Shown here: one piece after another, positions 33,206 through 41,672 of the stretch
Numbering within the stretch: position 1 is the stretch's first letter
Layout: each line of letters opens with the position of its first letter
Source: Acidobacteriota bacterium
Lineage (GTDB): Bacteria > Acidobacteriota > Terriglobia > Acidiferrales > UBA7541
NCBI GenBank assembly: GCA_013289585.1
Contig: JABCZR010000001.1
Coordinates: 248,001 to 312,000, forward strand
Direction of reading: 5' to 3'
Length of the DNA: 64,000 bases
Notes under the pieces: generated by a model
What the model was told of the DNA's origin: nothing
What the model saw: only the letters and a program-made list of their open reading frames with translations
Database searches by the model: none
Position numbers and translations under genes: made by a program

Positions 33206-34426
33206 TCAGGAACCCACGGCGAGAACCAGCAGCGTGGCGTCGTCCTGCCAGTGATTTCCGCTGAACTCCGCCACCACCGCCAGGATTTTCGATTGCAATT
33301 TCTCGGCGGACAAGCCGCGATGCTCTTTCAGCACCCCCAGCAAGCGCGCTTCGCCGAACTCCTCGTCCGCGGGACTGCACGCCTCCGTGATGCCGTCGGT
33401 GAACAAAACCACGCGATCACCCGCGGACAACTGCGCCGAGCCTCGCTCGTAGATCCGGCTGTCGAAAACGCCCAGGACTGTGCCGCCTTCCCGCAATCGC
33501 TCGTGCGAGCCGTCGGCATGCACTACAAAGGGCGCGTTGTGCCCGGCGTTGACGTAATCCAAGCGCCCTATAGGCCCATCCAGCTGCGCATAGAAAAAAG
33601 TGATGAAGCGGTCGCTGGCAGTATTCCGGAAGATCAGGGAATTCAGCCGGCTGCAGAGAAGATCCGGCGCCAGCGCAGCCGAGGCCAGTCCGCGCACCGC
33701 CGCTTGCAAATTGGACATCAGCAGCGCGGCGGGCATGCCTTTTCCCGCCACGTCGGCGATGCACAGGCCAAACGTTTTTTCATCGAGGGGAAGGATGTCG
33801 AAATAATCGCCTCCCACCAGCTGGGCGGACTGCCACACGCTGGCGATTTCATATCCCGGCATTTGCGGAATGTCGCGCGGCAAGAGTTTTTCCTGGATGG
33901 CTTTGGCTTCGGCGATCTCGCGTTCTTGTTCCTGCTGGTGAAGCAGCGCCTCTTTCCGCGCGCGGGCCTCCACGGCTTCCCGCCGGCGCGTTTCGCGGCG
34001 ATCGCGCCCCAGGCTGATTTGCTTTTGCAGGATCTCCAGCAACCGCGTGTTAGTCCAGGGCTTTTCCACAAAATCGCTGACCCCATATTGCATGGTCTCG
34101 ACCGCCAGGCCCACCGTGGCCCATCCGGTCATGGCCACCACCGGCGGAGGGTCTTCCATCTCCTTGAGCCGGCTGAGCACATCCAGGCCTTCTCGCCCCG
34201 AAGTGGTATCGCGCGCATAGTTCAGATCGATGAGGAGAATGTCGAACTCCTGGCGGGTCGCCAGCGCCAGCAAGTCCGCCGGCGAATTCACGGTTTCGAT
34301 GCTGTAGCCGTGCCCTTTGAGCAGCAGCCGCAGTGCGTCCAAAACGTCTTGCTGGTCATCGGCGATCAGAATTCGCGGCTGCATGGTTTCATGGTCCGAG
34401 GCGATTTCAAGTGTCGCGGTAAACAT
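33206..34426 (-). CDS. Response regulator with PP2C/SpoIIE-type serine phosphatase output domain
   Basis: About 406 residues. The receiver domain (first 130) has the DD pair in LIADDQQD, the phosphoacceptor Asp in ILLIDLNYA, and the conserved Lys in VEKPW. A coiled-coil linker (RREAVEARARKEALLHQQEQEREIAEAKAIQEKLLP) joins it to the PP2C/SpoIIE domain, whose metal motifs are VGGDYFD and CIADVAGKG and which ends SGNHWQDDATLLVL. Phosphorylation would activate dephosphorylation of an anti-sigma antagonist. Start uncertain: ATG 34426 or 34384, neither with a strong ribosome site. No cognate histidine kinase is adjacent. Confidence 0.88.
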   Translation of the reverse strand: MFTATLEIASDHETMQPRILIADDQQDVLDALRLLLKGHGYSIETVNSPADLLALATRQEFDILLIDLNYARDTTSGREGLDVLSRLKEMEDPPPVVAMTGWATVGLAVETMQYGVSDFVEKPWTNTRLLEILQKQISLGRDRRETRRREAVEARARKEALLHQQEQEREIAEAKAIQEKLLPRDIPQMPGYEIASVWQSAQLVGGDYFDILPLDEKTFGLCIADVAGKGMPAALLMSNLQAAVRGLASAALAPDLLCSRLNSLIFRNTASDRFITFFYAQLDGPIGRLDYVNAGHNAPFVVHADGSHERLREGGTVLGVFDSRIYERGSAQLSAGDRVVLFTDGITEACSPADEEFGEARLLGVLKEHRGLSAEKLQSKILAVVAEFSGNHWQDDATLLVLAVGS

Positions 34427-34662
34427 GGCTGACCACTTCTCACTTCTCCAGGTTCGGGAATCCAACCCGCCTCAAGCTAGTGGGGCAGTCAGATAGCCAG
34501 TGCGGCACACGAGTAACAGCTTTGCTGTGAATGATATGTCGAATATCCAAGAAAAAGGGAGCGCCGCTGTCTGGCCAAAAGCGGGAACGGCCGTCCCAAT
34601 TTCGGACGCCCTCTGGAGAGCAGGAGGAAAGCGCTTGTTCTTCCCAGGAAAGAGTCCGCGGC

Positions 34663-36066
34663 TTACAGGACGGGCTCGCTCCAGGTTTCCAGCGTCTCCT
34701 TCACCTTGTGGAGGAACTGGTGCGCGATGGCGCCGTCCACCACGCGGTGGTCGTAGCTGAGCGTCACGTAACACATCGAGCGGATGGCGATCGAATCGTT
34801 GATCACCACCGGCCGCTTCTCGATAGCGCCGAGGCCCAGGATACCCACGTTCGGCTGGCTAATCACCGGCAGGCCGAACAAACCGCCGAAAACGCCTGGG
34901 TTGGTTATCGAAAACGTACTTTCCTGCACCTCTTCGGGTTTTAATTTTTTGGAACGCGCCCGCTCCGCGAGGTCGTTCATCGTCCGCTGGATGCCGAGGA
35001 TGTTTTTCTCATCCGCGTTTTTCACCACCGGCACAAGCAAGCCCCAATCGAGCGCCACGGCGATGCCGATGTTGATCTCCTTGTGCAGGACGACGTTCGT
35101 GCCGTCCAGCGAAGCGTTCAGCGTGGGGAAGGCGCGCAAGCCGGCCACCGCGGCCTTCACGAAAAACGGCATGAACGTGAGCTTGGTCTCGTAGCGCTTT
35201 TCAAATTCGTCCTTGGACTTGGCCCGCAGCGCGGCCACCTTGGTCATGTCGATTTCGTCGACAGAATACACGTGCGCGGAAACGCGCTTCGAAGCCACCA
35301 TGTGCTCGGCGATGCGCTGCCGCATGGTGCTCATGGGCTGGACTTCGTAGTGGCCGAAGTACATTTTTTCGCGGGGCACAGCGGTTTCGAGCGTCACGTG
35401 CGCTTGCCCGCCGGAAACTCCCGGCGCGGAGGGTGGAGGTGCAGGCGCTGCGGGAGGAGGAGGCGGTGTTGGCCGTGAAGGTGCAGCCGAAACGGCGGAC
35501 GCAGGCGGGGTCGCAGATGGTGCGCCTCCCGCTGCAGCCGCAATCACCGCTTCAATGTCTTGCTTGCTGATTCTTCCTCCCGCTCCAGTACCGGCCACCG
35601 TGGAAAGGTCGATACCATGCTCCGAAGCCATGCGGCGGACCAGTGGCGAACTGTGGATGCGCTCGCCTGTTGCGCTTGAAGATGCGGGCACAGCCGCGGT
35701 TTGCGCACTGACAGGAGGAGCAGCCGGAGCAGGCTTTGCAACAGGAGCGGGCGTTGGCGCGGCTGGGGCTGGAGTTTTGACAGGAGCCGGCGCTTCTGCC
35801 TTTGCTGGGGCTGGCGCAGCCGCCGATCCGGCGGCATCGATTACGCCAACAATCGTCTGAATGGGCACAGTCTGCCCCTCACCGACTTTGATCTCCTTCA
35901 GCACGCCCGCCGAGGGCGACGGAATTTCCGCGTCCACCTTGTCCGTGGAGATTTCGAACAGCGGCTCGTCGCGCTCGACCTTGTCGCCCGGCTTCTTCAG
36001 CCACTTGGTGATGGTTCCCTCAAAAATGCTTTCCCCCATCTGGGGCATTACGATGTCTACGGCCAT
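34663..36066 (-). CDS. 2-oxo acid dehydrogenase E2 (dihydrolipoamide acyltransferase)
   Basis: A 467-residue enzyme. The lipoyl domain carries lysine in EISTDKVDAEIPSP (about 42). An Ala/Pro-rich linker follows. The E3-binding domain reads SSPLVRRMASEHGIDLSTVAGTGAGGRI (about 138-170). A second Pro-rich linker leads to the catalytic domain ending Y-D-H-R-V-V-D-G. The acyl group (acetyl or branched chain) cannot be set from motifs. It is the last gene of the minus-strand complex cluster, 27 bases after E1 beta. Confidence 0.92.
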   Translation of the reverse strand: MAVDIVMPQMGESIFEGTITKWLKKPGDKVERDEPLFEISTDKVDAEIPSPSAGVLKEIKVGEGQTVPIQTIVGVIDAAGSAAAPAPAKAEAPAPVKTPAPAAPTPAPVAKPAPAAPPVSAQTAAVPASSSATGERIHSSPLVRRMASEHGIDLSTVAGTGAGGRISKQDIEAVIAAAAGGAPSATPPASAVSAAPSRPTPPPPPAAPAPPPSAPGVSGGQAHVTLETAVPREKMYFGHYEVQPMSTMRQRIAEHMVASKRVSAHVYSVDEIDMTKVAALRAKSKDEFEKRYETKLTFMPFFVKAAVAGLRAFPTLNASLDGTNVVLHKEINIGIAVALDWGLLVPVVKNADEKNILGIQRTMNDLAERARSKKLKPEEVQESTFSITNPGVFGGLFGLPVISQPNVGILGLGAIEKRPVVINDSIAIRSMCYVTLSYDHRVVDGAIAHQFLHKVKETLETWSEPVL

Positions 36067-36093
36067 GATCGCTCTCCTCTACTCGTTCGAATC

Positions 36094-37104
36094 CTAATAG
36101 CGCGCCAATTCCTTCGCGGCGTCAAAAACTTTCTTCGCGTTGGGCAGAAAATATTCTTCCAATGTCGGTGCGTAGGGCACCGGCGTATCCAGCGACGTCA
36201 CGCGCATCAGCGGCCCATCCAGGTCGCCGAATGCCTTCTCGCAAAGAATCGCCGCAATCTCGCCAGCGATTCCGCCCGTCTTGGTGTCTTCGTGCACCAC
36301 CAGACACTTATTGGTCTTTCTCACAGAGTTCAAAATCGTTTCTTCATCCAGCGGCAGCAATGTTCGCAGATCGATCACTTCCGCTTCGATCCCTTCCTTC
36401 GCCAGCGCGTCCGCTGCTTCGAGCGACGTGTGCATCATCGCAGCGTAGGAAAGGATGGTCAGGTGTTTCCCCTCGCGGCGCACCGCGGCCTTGCCGATCG
36501 GCACGGTGTAGTCCTCTGCGGGCAGTTCTTCCTTGATGCGCCGGTAGAGAAACTTGTGCTCGAAAAACAGCACCGGATTATTGTCGCGCACCGCGGCCTT
36601 CAGCAATCCCTTGGCATCATACGGCGTCGAAGGATAAATCACTTTCAATCCCGGCGTGTGCACGAAGTACATCTCCGGGTTCGCCGAATGAAACGGCCCG
36701 CCATGCACACCGCCGCCCGAGGGTCCGCGGATCACCATCGGCGCCGGCGCGTTCCACAGGTAGTGCCCCTTGGCCACGAAATTCGTAATCTGGTTAAACG
36801 CGCAAACGATGAAGTCGATGAATTGCATCTCCACAATCGGGCGCAATCCCACGTAGCTCATCCCGCAGGCCGCGCCGATGATGGCGCTCTCGCTGATGGG
36901 CGTGTCGATCACGCGCTCCCATCCAAACCGCGCCAGCAGCCCCTCGCTGGTCTTGAACGCCCCGCCGTAAACGCCCACGTCTTCGCCGAGCAGCACCACG
37001 GCCGGGTCGCGTTCCATCTCCTCAAACATGGCCTGCTTGATGGCCTCGAGAAACGTCACCGGTGCGCCGCCGCCTTCATTTCCGTTTGGTTTACCGCTCG
37101 CCAT
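36094..37104 (-). CDS. 2-oxo acid dehydrogenase E1 beta subunit
   Basis: A 336-residue TPP-dependent E1 beta subunit starting MASGKPNGNEGGG at 37104, 2 bases after the E1 alpha stop, with GGAG upstream. The longer reading to 37377 overlaps E1 alpha and is not credible. Landmarks: LLGEDVGVYGGAFKTSEGL, DTPISESAIIGAACG, and APTLEEYFLPNAKKV at the C-terminus. It pairs with E1 alpha in the decarboxylase tetramer. Confidence 0.93.
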   Translation of the reverse strand: MASGKPNGNEGGGAPVTFLEAIKQAMFEEMERDPAVVLLGEDVGVYGGAFKTSEGLLARFGWERVIDTPISESAIIGAACGMSYVGLRPIVEMQFIDFIVCAFNQITNFVAKGHYLWNAPAPMVIRGPSGGGVHGGPFHSANPEMYFVHTPGLKVIYPSTPYDAKGLLKAAVRDNNPVLFFEHKFLYRRIKEELPAEDYTVPIGKAAVRREGKHLTILSYAAMMHTSLEAADALAKEGIEAEVIDLRTLLPLDEETILNSVRKTNKCLVVHEDTKTGGIAGEIAAILCEKAFGDLDGPLMRVTSLDTPVPYAPTLEEYFLPNAKKVFDAAKELARY

Positions 37105-37106
37105 GG

Positions 37107-38354
37107 CTATCTCCGCGCCTTTCTCGATGCGCGTGCCGGCGCGGCCTTCACCGTTTTCTTCGCTGCTGCCTTCACGGCGATTTTTGCCGCCGGTTTCCCC
37201 CCGTTTGCGGACTTCTCCACCGCGCGCGGCGTATCCCCAAAATGTATCGGAGCATTCGCGCCGCCGGAGCCTTTGCCCGACCCGAATCCCGGCACGGTCC
37301 ATACAGCTTCCACGCTCGATTTCGGCGGCGTTACCTCCGCGACGGGCCGCTCCCACTGCGCGCGAATCTTGTGGCAATCGTCGCCGGTGCAGTAAACGCC
37401 CTCCGCTGCCAGCTCCGCGGGCGGCATCGGCGAATTTTCCGCAAACTCGCGTTCCGCCGCGAGCAGCGTATCCAGTTTCTCGTCAATCTCTTTCTTGCTC
37501 TTCGCGTCGAGAAGTTTTTCGCCGGTCAAATATTTTTCATAAAGCGCGATGGGATCGCGCGCTTCCCAGTAGGCACGCATCTCTTTCGGCACATATTCCG
37601 CCGGATCGTGCTGCGCGTGTCCCAGCCGGCGGAACGTCTTGGCTTCGATGAGAATCGGCCCTTCGCCCGCGCGCGCCCGGTTGACCGCTTCCTTGGCCGT
37701 CGAATACATCGCCACCACGTCGTTGCCGTCCACAATGTAGCTGTCGATGCCATAGGCTTTCGCGCGGTCCGCCAGATTCTCGAGCGGCACCTGCTTGCGC
37801 ACCGGCGTCGAATACGCCCACAAATTATTTTCCAGGATCAGCACGAACGGCGCTTTCTGTGTCGCCGCAAAATTTAGCCCTTCGTGAAACACGCCCGTGG
37901 AACTCCCGCCGTCGCCGATCCACGTCATGGCCACAATTTTCTGTCCCAGGTAGCGCCCCGCCATGGCCACTCCGGTCATCACCGGAATCAGATCGCCCAG
38001 CATGGAAATTGGCGAAACGATATGCAGGTTGTCGAGGTCGCCAAAGTGGCTGGTGCCGTCCTTGCCCTTGGTCGGCGAGTCGTACTTGGCCATGTGCTGC
38101 ATGAAAATGTCGCGCGGCGGCACGCCCTTCACCAGCAGCGCCCCGATGTTGCGGATCATTGGCGCCAGCCAGTCCTTTTTTTCCAGCGCGTACGCCGACC
38201 CCACGGAAATCGCTTCCTGCCCCAGGCTGGAATAAAGCCCTCCGACAATTTTGTTCTGCCGGAACAGCTTCACCATGGTGTCTTCCACGGCGCGGTTCAG
38301 CCGCATGTAGTAGTACAGGTCCAGGTACTGCTGCCGCGTGAGTTCCTTCTTCAT
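37107..38354 (-). CDS. 2-oxo acid dehydrogenase E1 alpha subunit with basic Ala/Lys tail
   Basis: A 415-residue TPP-binding subunit. The start at 38354 (MKKELTRQQYLD) has GGAGCAGGG upstream; a longer reading runs into a repeat. The TPP motif is W-I-G-D-G-G-S-S-T-G, ending N-L-W-A-Y, and the phosphorylation-loop region is RRLGHAQHDPAEY. After the normal end, about 75 extra residues include GSGKGSGGANAP and a basic tail rich in KAA/AKK repeats ending RASRKARR. This tail is unusual; it resembles the H1-like tail at 31 kb. Confidence 0.92.
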   Translation of the reverse strand: MKKELTRQQYLDLYYYMRLNRAVEDTMVKLFRQNKIVGGLYSSLGQEAISVGSAYALEKKDWLAPMIRNIGALLVKGVPPRDIFMQHMAKYDSPTKGKDGTSHFGDLDNLHIVSPISMLGDLIPVMTGVAMAGRYLGQKIVAMTWIGDGGSSTGVFHEGLNFAATQKAPFVLILENNLWAYSTPVRKQVPLENLADRAKAYGIDSYIVDGNDVVAMYSTAKEAVNRARAGEGPILIEAKTFRRLGHAQHDPAEYVPKEMRAYWEARDPIALYEKYLTGEKLLDAKSKKEIDEKLDTLLAAEREFAENSPMPPAELAAEGVYCTGDDCHKIRAQWERPVAEVTPPKSSVEAVWTVPGFGSGKGSGGANAPIHFGDTPRAVEKSANGGKPAAKIAVKAAAKKTVKAAPARASRKARR

Positions 38355-38365
38355 CCCTGCTCCGG

Positions 38366-38437
38366 TAGGGCAGGCATTCTTGCCTGTCCCGCCTTCCGTC
38401 ACATTCTTCAAAGGACAGACAGGAATGTCTGTCCTAC
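38366..38437 (-). repeat. Two GTAGG-type palindromic repeats, one overlapping the lipB stop
   Basis: Hairpin one is GGGCAGGCA-TTCT-TGCCTGTCCC at 38368-38390. Hairpin two is GGACAGACA-GGAA-TGTCTGTCC, perfect 9+9, at 38413-38434. Each is bordered by GTAGG. The second encodes the last residues of LipB, V-G-Q-T-F-L-S-V-L. Related unit: 23061-23087. Confidence 0.75.
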
Positions 38438-39154
38438 TTCTGCCGCCGCAGGCTGCCCGGCTTCCTGAAGTTTATCCAGTAATTCGGCTCGCGAAGTTTC
38501 CTTCATTTCGAGGCCAAAAACGTCTCCAAGATGCTTCGCGATTCGCGGGGCTACTTCATTCTGCTCCACTCGCCGCTCCATCAATTTCTCCAAAGATGTC
38601 GCCTTGCGATCCGCGATCCCGCACGGCACGATCAAATCGAAAAAGCGCAAATCCGTCGAAACGTTGTACGCAAAGCCGTGCGAAGTCACCCAGCGGCTGA
38701 TGTGCACGCCGATAGCGGCGAGTTTTTCCTCTGCACCGCTCTCTCCTACCCAAAGCCCTGTTTTCCCGCCGACGCGTCCGGCCGCAATTCCAAGCTCAGC
38801 CGTGGCCCGAATCATCGCCTCTTCCAGCATGCGCACATACCACACCACGTCGCGCCGGATTGCGCCCAGATTCAAGATCGGATAGCCCACAAGCTGCCCA
38901 GGCCCATGATAGGTAATGTCGCCACCGCGGTCCGTAGCATGAAACTCTACGCCCTTCTGCTTCAGGACGTGTTCAGAAGCCAGCAAATTCTCGCGCTTCC
39001 CGCTTCTCCCTTGCGTTATGACGTGCGGATGCTCGCAGAGCAGCAGCACATCCTCGATCAACCCGACCTTCCGCGCCGTCACGACGCGCTTCTGCAGCGC
39101 CCACGCCTCCGCGTAACCCATCCATCCCAGGTCGACTATGTGGCAGATCTTCAC
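38408..39154 (-). CDS. lipB: Octanoyltransferase (lipoate biosynthesis)
   Basis: A 248-residue LipB. Signature motifs: RGGDITYHGPGQLVGYPIL, the catalytic Lys/Ala region AAIGVHISRWVTSHGFAYNV and catalytic Cys in I-V-P-C-G-I. It transfers octanoyl from acyl-carrier protein to the lipoyl domain, here most likely the E2 encoded downstream. The last 9 residues come from an interspersed repeat (see 38366-38437) and are probably not functional. It lies 26 bases after lpd; lipA is not in this window. Confidence 0.94.
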   Translation of the reverse strand: MKICHIVDLGWMGYAEAWALQKRVVTARKVGLIEDVLLLCEHPHVITQGRSGKRENLLASEHVLKQKGVEFHATDRGGDITYHGPGQLVGYPILNLGAIRRDVVWYVRMLEEAMIRATAELGIAAGRVGGKTGLWVGESGAEEKLAAIGVHISRWVTSHGFAYNVSTDLRFFDLIVPCGIADRKATSLEKLMERRVEQNEVAPRIAKHLGDVFGLEMKETSRAELLDKLQEAGQPAAAEVGQTFLSVL

Positions 39155-39180
39155 CAGTCACCAATCACGAGTCACAGTCA

Positions 39181-40578
39181 CTACACGTTAATCTGCAATC
39201 CCCGCACGCTCGCGAACGCATCCCCTAATCCTTCCCACACAGTCGGATGCGCGTGCACCATGTTCATCATGTCGTCGATGGTGCCTTCGAGGTTCAACAC
39301 CGCCGCCGCTTCCGACAGAATCTCCGTCGCCAGCGGCCCGATGATGTGAATCCCCAGCACTTCGCCGTACTTCTCGTCGGAGACCACCTTTATGAAACCG
39401 CCATGGTTCCCCAGGATCGTCGCCTTGCTGTTCCCCACGAACGGGAACTTGCCCACTTTCACGGCATAGCCCGCGTCGCGCGCCTGCTTCTCCGTTAATC
39501 CGATCGACCCAATTTGCGGCTCGCAATAGGTCGCGTTGGGAATGCGCGTTTTCACAATCTGGTGCGCCGGCTTACCGGCGATGTGCGTCACCGCAATGAT
39601 TCCTTCCATCATTGCCGCGTGCGCCAGTTGCGGAAGCCCAGCCACTATGTCGCCGATGGCGTAGAGCCCTTTCTCCGCCGTCTCCATGTAATCGCCGACC
39701 TGCACAAACCCGCGATCCAGCTTGGCTTTCGATTTCTCCAGTCCGCAGCCTTCCGTCATCGCCTTGCGCCCCACCGCCAGCAGCAGCTTTTCCGCTTGCA
39801 GCGTCTGCGCCTTCCCGTCCTTATCTTTGAACGAAACGGTGACGCCCTTTGCGTCCTTCTTCACCGACTCCACCGCGCAGCTGGTAAATACCTGGATGCC
39901 CTTTTTTTGAAAAGCTTTGGTTAACTCCGCGGAAATTTCTTCGTCTTCGACTGGCACAACGCGAGGCAACGCTTCCAGAATAGTCACCTGGGTGCCAAAT
40001 GAATTGTAAATCGAAGCGAACTCCACTCCCACGGCACCGGCGCCGACTACAATCAGGGTTTTCGGAATCTCTGGGAGCTCGATGATCGAACGGTTGGTGA
40101 GAATGGGCGTGTGGTCCGTCTCTATGCCGGGGAGGGATTTTGCTTCCGAGCCGCTCACCATGAGGATGTTCGACGCTTCAATGGTGGTCTTCTTGCCGTC
40201 TTTCTCGACGCTGATCTTGCCCGGCCCTTCGTATCTGCCCCAGCCCTGCACCCATTCGACTTTGTTTTTCTTGAACAAGAACTCGATGCCCTTGGCATGC
40301 TTCTTGACGATCTTGTCTTTCCTCGCCAGGATGTTCGCCCAATTGATTTTCAGGCCGCTGACTTCAAACCCCAGCTCGGCGCCATTCTTGAAGTGGTCGT
40401 AGACATCGGCATGGTGCAGGAGCACCTTGGTGGGAATGCAACCGACGTGCAAACAGGTTCCGCCGAGAAACGGATCCTTTTCCACGACGACCGTTTTCAG
40501 GCCCAGCTCGCCCGCCCGGATGGCTGCCACATACCCGCCCGGACCGCTCCCGATAATCGCTACATCGTACTTTGCCAC
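39181..40578 (-). CDS. lpdA: Dihydrolipoyl dehydrogenase (E3)
   Basis: A 465-residue flavoprotein. FAD-binding G-S-G-P-G-G-Y opens the protein, the redox disulfide is in G-G-T-C-L-H-V-G-C-I-P-T-K, NAD binding is GAGAVGVEFASIYNSFG, and the C-terminal catalytic base is in H-A-H-P-T-V-W-E. It reoxidises the lipoyl arms of the 2-oxo acid dehydrogenase complex encoded downstream on the same strand. It is the first gene of that cluster. Confidence 0.95.
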   Translation of the reverse strand: MAKYDVAIIGSGPGGYVAAIRAGELGLKTVVVEKDPFLGGTCLHVGCIPTKVLLHHADVYDHFKNGAELGFEVSGLKINWANILARKDKIVKKHAKGIEFLFKKNKVEWVQGWGRYEGPGKISVEKDGKKTTIEASNILMVSGSEAKSLPGIETDHTPILTNRSIIELPEIPKTLIVVGAGAVGVEFASIYNSFGTQVTILEALPRVVPVEDEEISAELTKAFQKKGIQVFTSCAVESVKKDAKGVTVSFKDKDGKAQTLQAEKLLLAVGRKAMTEGCGLEKSKAKLDRGFVQVGDYMETAEKGLYAIGDIVAGLPQLAHAAMMEGIIAVTHIAGKPAHQIVKTRIPNATYCEPQIGSIGLTEKQARDAGYAVKVGKFPFVGNSKATILGNHGGFIKVVSDEKYGEVLGIHIIGPLATEILSEAAAVLNLEGTIDDMMNMVHAHPTVWEGLGDAFASVRGLQINV

Positions 40579-41028
40579 TCGTAGTCTCCCTTCCGCAGGG
40601 GCCAGAACCAGTGAGCTGTTGATGCTGCACCGGAGTCACGCTCGAAAAATCTCGAGGAGGGTCAGGCCGATAAGGCGGGGCGCCAGCCGTTTGTGTCCTA
40701 ACGCCATTCAAACGTTGAAAAAGCCGCCCACGCTTACGGCGCAGACGGCTGCGTCCCAGCAAACATGAAATTTTAACAGTCGCACGCTCCCCTCGCAACC
40801 TTGGGCAGTCCAAAGACAATGCCCTCGGCCGCCGGCCGGAAACGGCACGGCGCCGATTCCCGTGCCAGAACCTGCATAACGTCCTCCCGGTGTTTTCCAC
40901 TGTCCGTACAAATACGGCTTGCTTTTGTATTTACCTAAGGGTACAGTTCTGCTCCTCACATCACGGACCCTGACTGAGATCGCCCGTGCGGACATCCCAG
41001 ACGCCCTTGCGAAGGGAGGAAATGGGCC
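40579..41028. other. Divergent intergenic region
   Basis: 450 bases between lpd (minus) and a small zinc-ribbon-like gene (plus). Short ORFs on either strand have no recognisable content and were left out. GGGAGGAAATGGGCC at its right edge is the ribosome site of the next gene. The promoter of the dehydrogenase cluster should be here, though no clear consensus pair is seen. Confidence 0.5.
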
Positions 41029-41244
41029 ATGATCATGAAATCCGGGGAACACTGGCATTGCACCAACCCAGCGTGTGGCTGCACGGTACTGGTGGAAATC
41101 AATGGTGTGGTGAACGGCGCAAACCCGCGCTGCGCCTGTGGCGGCCTCATGAAAAAGGACTACTCTCCGCCCGTCTTCCGCTATCTCGATTTCCTCTATC
41201 CCCAGGAGCCGGCGCTCGCGCACCGGACTTCTAGCGAGGACTGA
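41029..41244 (+). CDS. Small zinc-ribbon-like protein
   Basis: A 71-residue protein. Four Cys in two pairs, W-H-C-T-N-P-A-C-G-C and P-R-C-A-C-G-G, suggest a zinc ribbon of the type that binds metal structurally. The tail (SPPVFRYLDFLYPQEPALAHRTSSED) is polar. GGGAGG lies upstream. It is followed after 3 bases by a membrane protein gene. Function unknown. Confidence 0.65.
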   Translation: MIMKSGEHWHCTNPACGCTVLVEINGVVNGANPRCACGGLMKKDYSPPVFRYLDFLYPQEPALAHRTSSED

Positions 41245-41247
41245 CTC

Positions 41248-41658
41248 ATGCGCTCCGAACTTTCGAATGACACAACCGGCCCACGGCCTACAACCACTCT
41301 GGCTTTTCGCGGTGGACTCGTGCGCACCTTCGGTGGCCTGGCCACTTTCCTGGTTGTAACCTTCCTCTGCTCCGGAATCTACATCCTCGATGACCTTTTC
41401 GCGAATCCCATCGCCGCGCAGGCGGCCGCTCTGATCTCCGGAGCTTTTGTGATCGCATTGGGAACGATCCTGCTTTTCTACCTCCTCAAGCCGGGGAGCG
41501 CGCCGAAAAAAATCCGCCACAAACAGCAAGGACACGAGGCCTTGCGGATGAAGCCGCAATACGTGCAGGAACTTTCTTTATCGGATGGCCGCGAAGAAAC
41601 CCGCGAGGATTCGTTGTATCAACGCGTCTATGTGGATCACTCGCGCGTCAAGCCCTGA
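41248..41658 (+). CDS. Small membrane protein with two TM helices, unknown function
   Basis: A 136-residue protein. Helices are at about 27-47 (FGGLATFLVVTFLCSGIYIL) and 58-80 (AALISGAFVIALGTILLFYLL), and the remaining C-terminus is charged (KIRHKQQGHEALRMKPQYVQE). It is 3 bases after the zinc-ribbon gene, so the two are probably co-transcribed. I do not recognise the family. Confidence 0.55.
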   Translation: MRSELSNDTTGPRPTTTLAFRGGLVRTFGGLATFLVVTFLCSGIYILDDLFANPIAAQAAALISGAFVIALGTILLFYLLKPGSAPKKIRHKQQGHEALRMKPQYVQELSLSDGREETREDSLYQRVYVDHSRVKP

Positions 41659-41672
41659 TTTTATCCCGCGTC

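Noticed and set aside
36085-36110. GTTCGAATCC, like a tRNA T-loop
   Set aside because: No matching acceptor or anticodon stems nearby; chance match. No tRNA was found in the window.
35701-37395. A 564-codon plus-strand open frame opposite E2 and E1 beta
   Set aside because: Antisense shadow: His/Arg-rich, no recognisable domain, while the minus strand encodes conserved E2 and E1 beta.
40708-41559. A 283-codon minus-strand open frame between lpd and DinB
   Set aside because: It runs antisense to two small plus-strand genes that have good ribosome sites, and it lacks family features.
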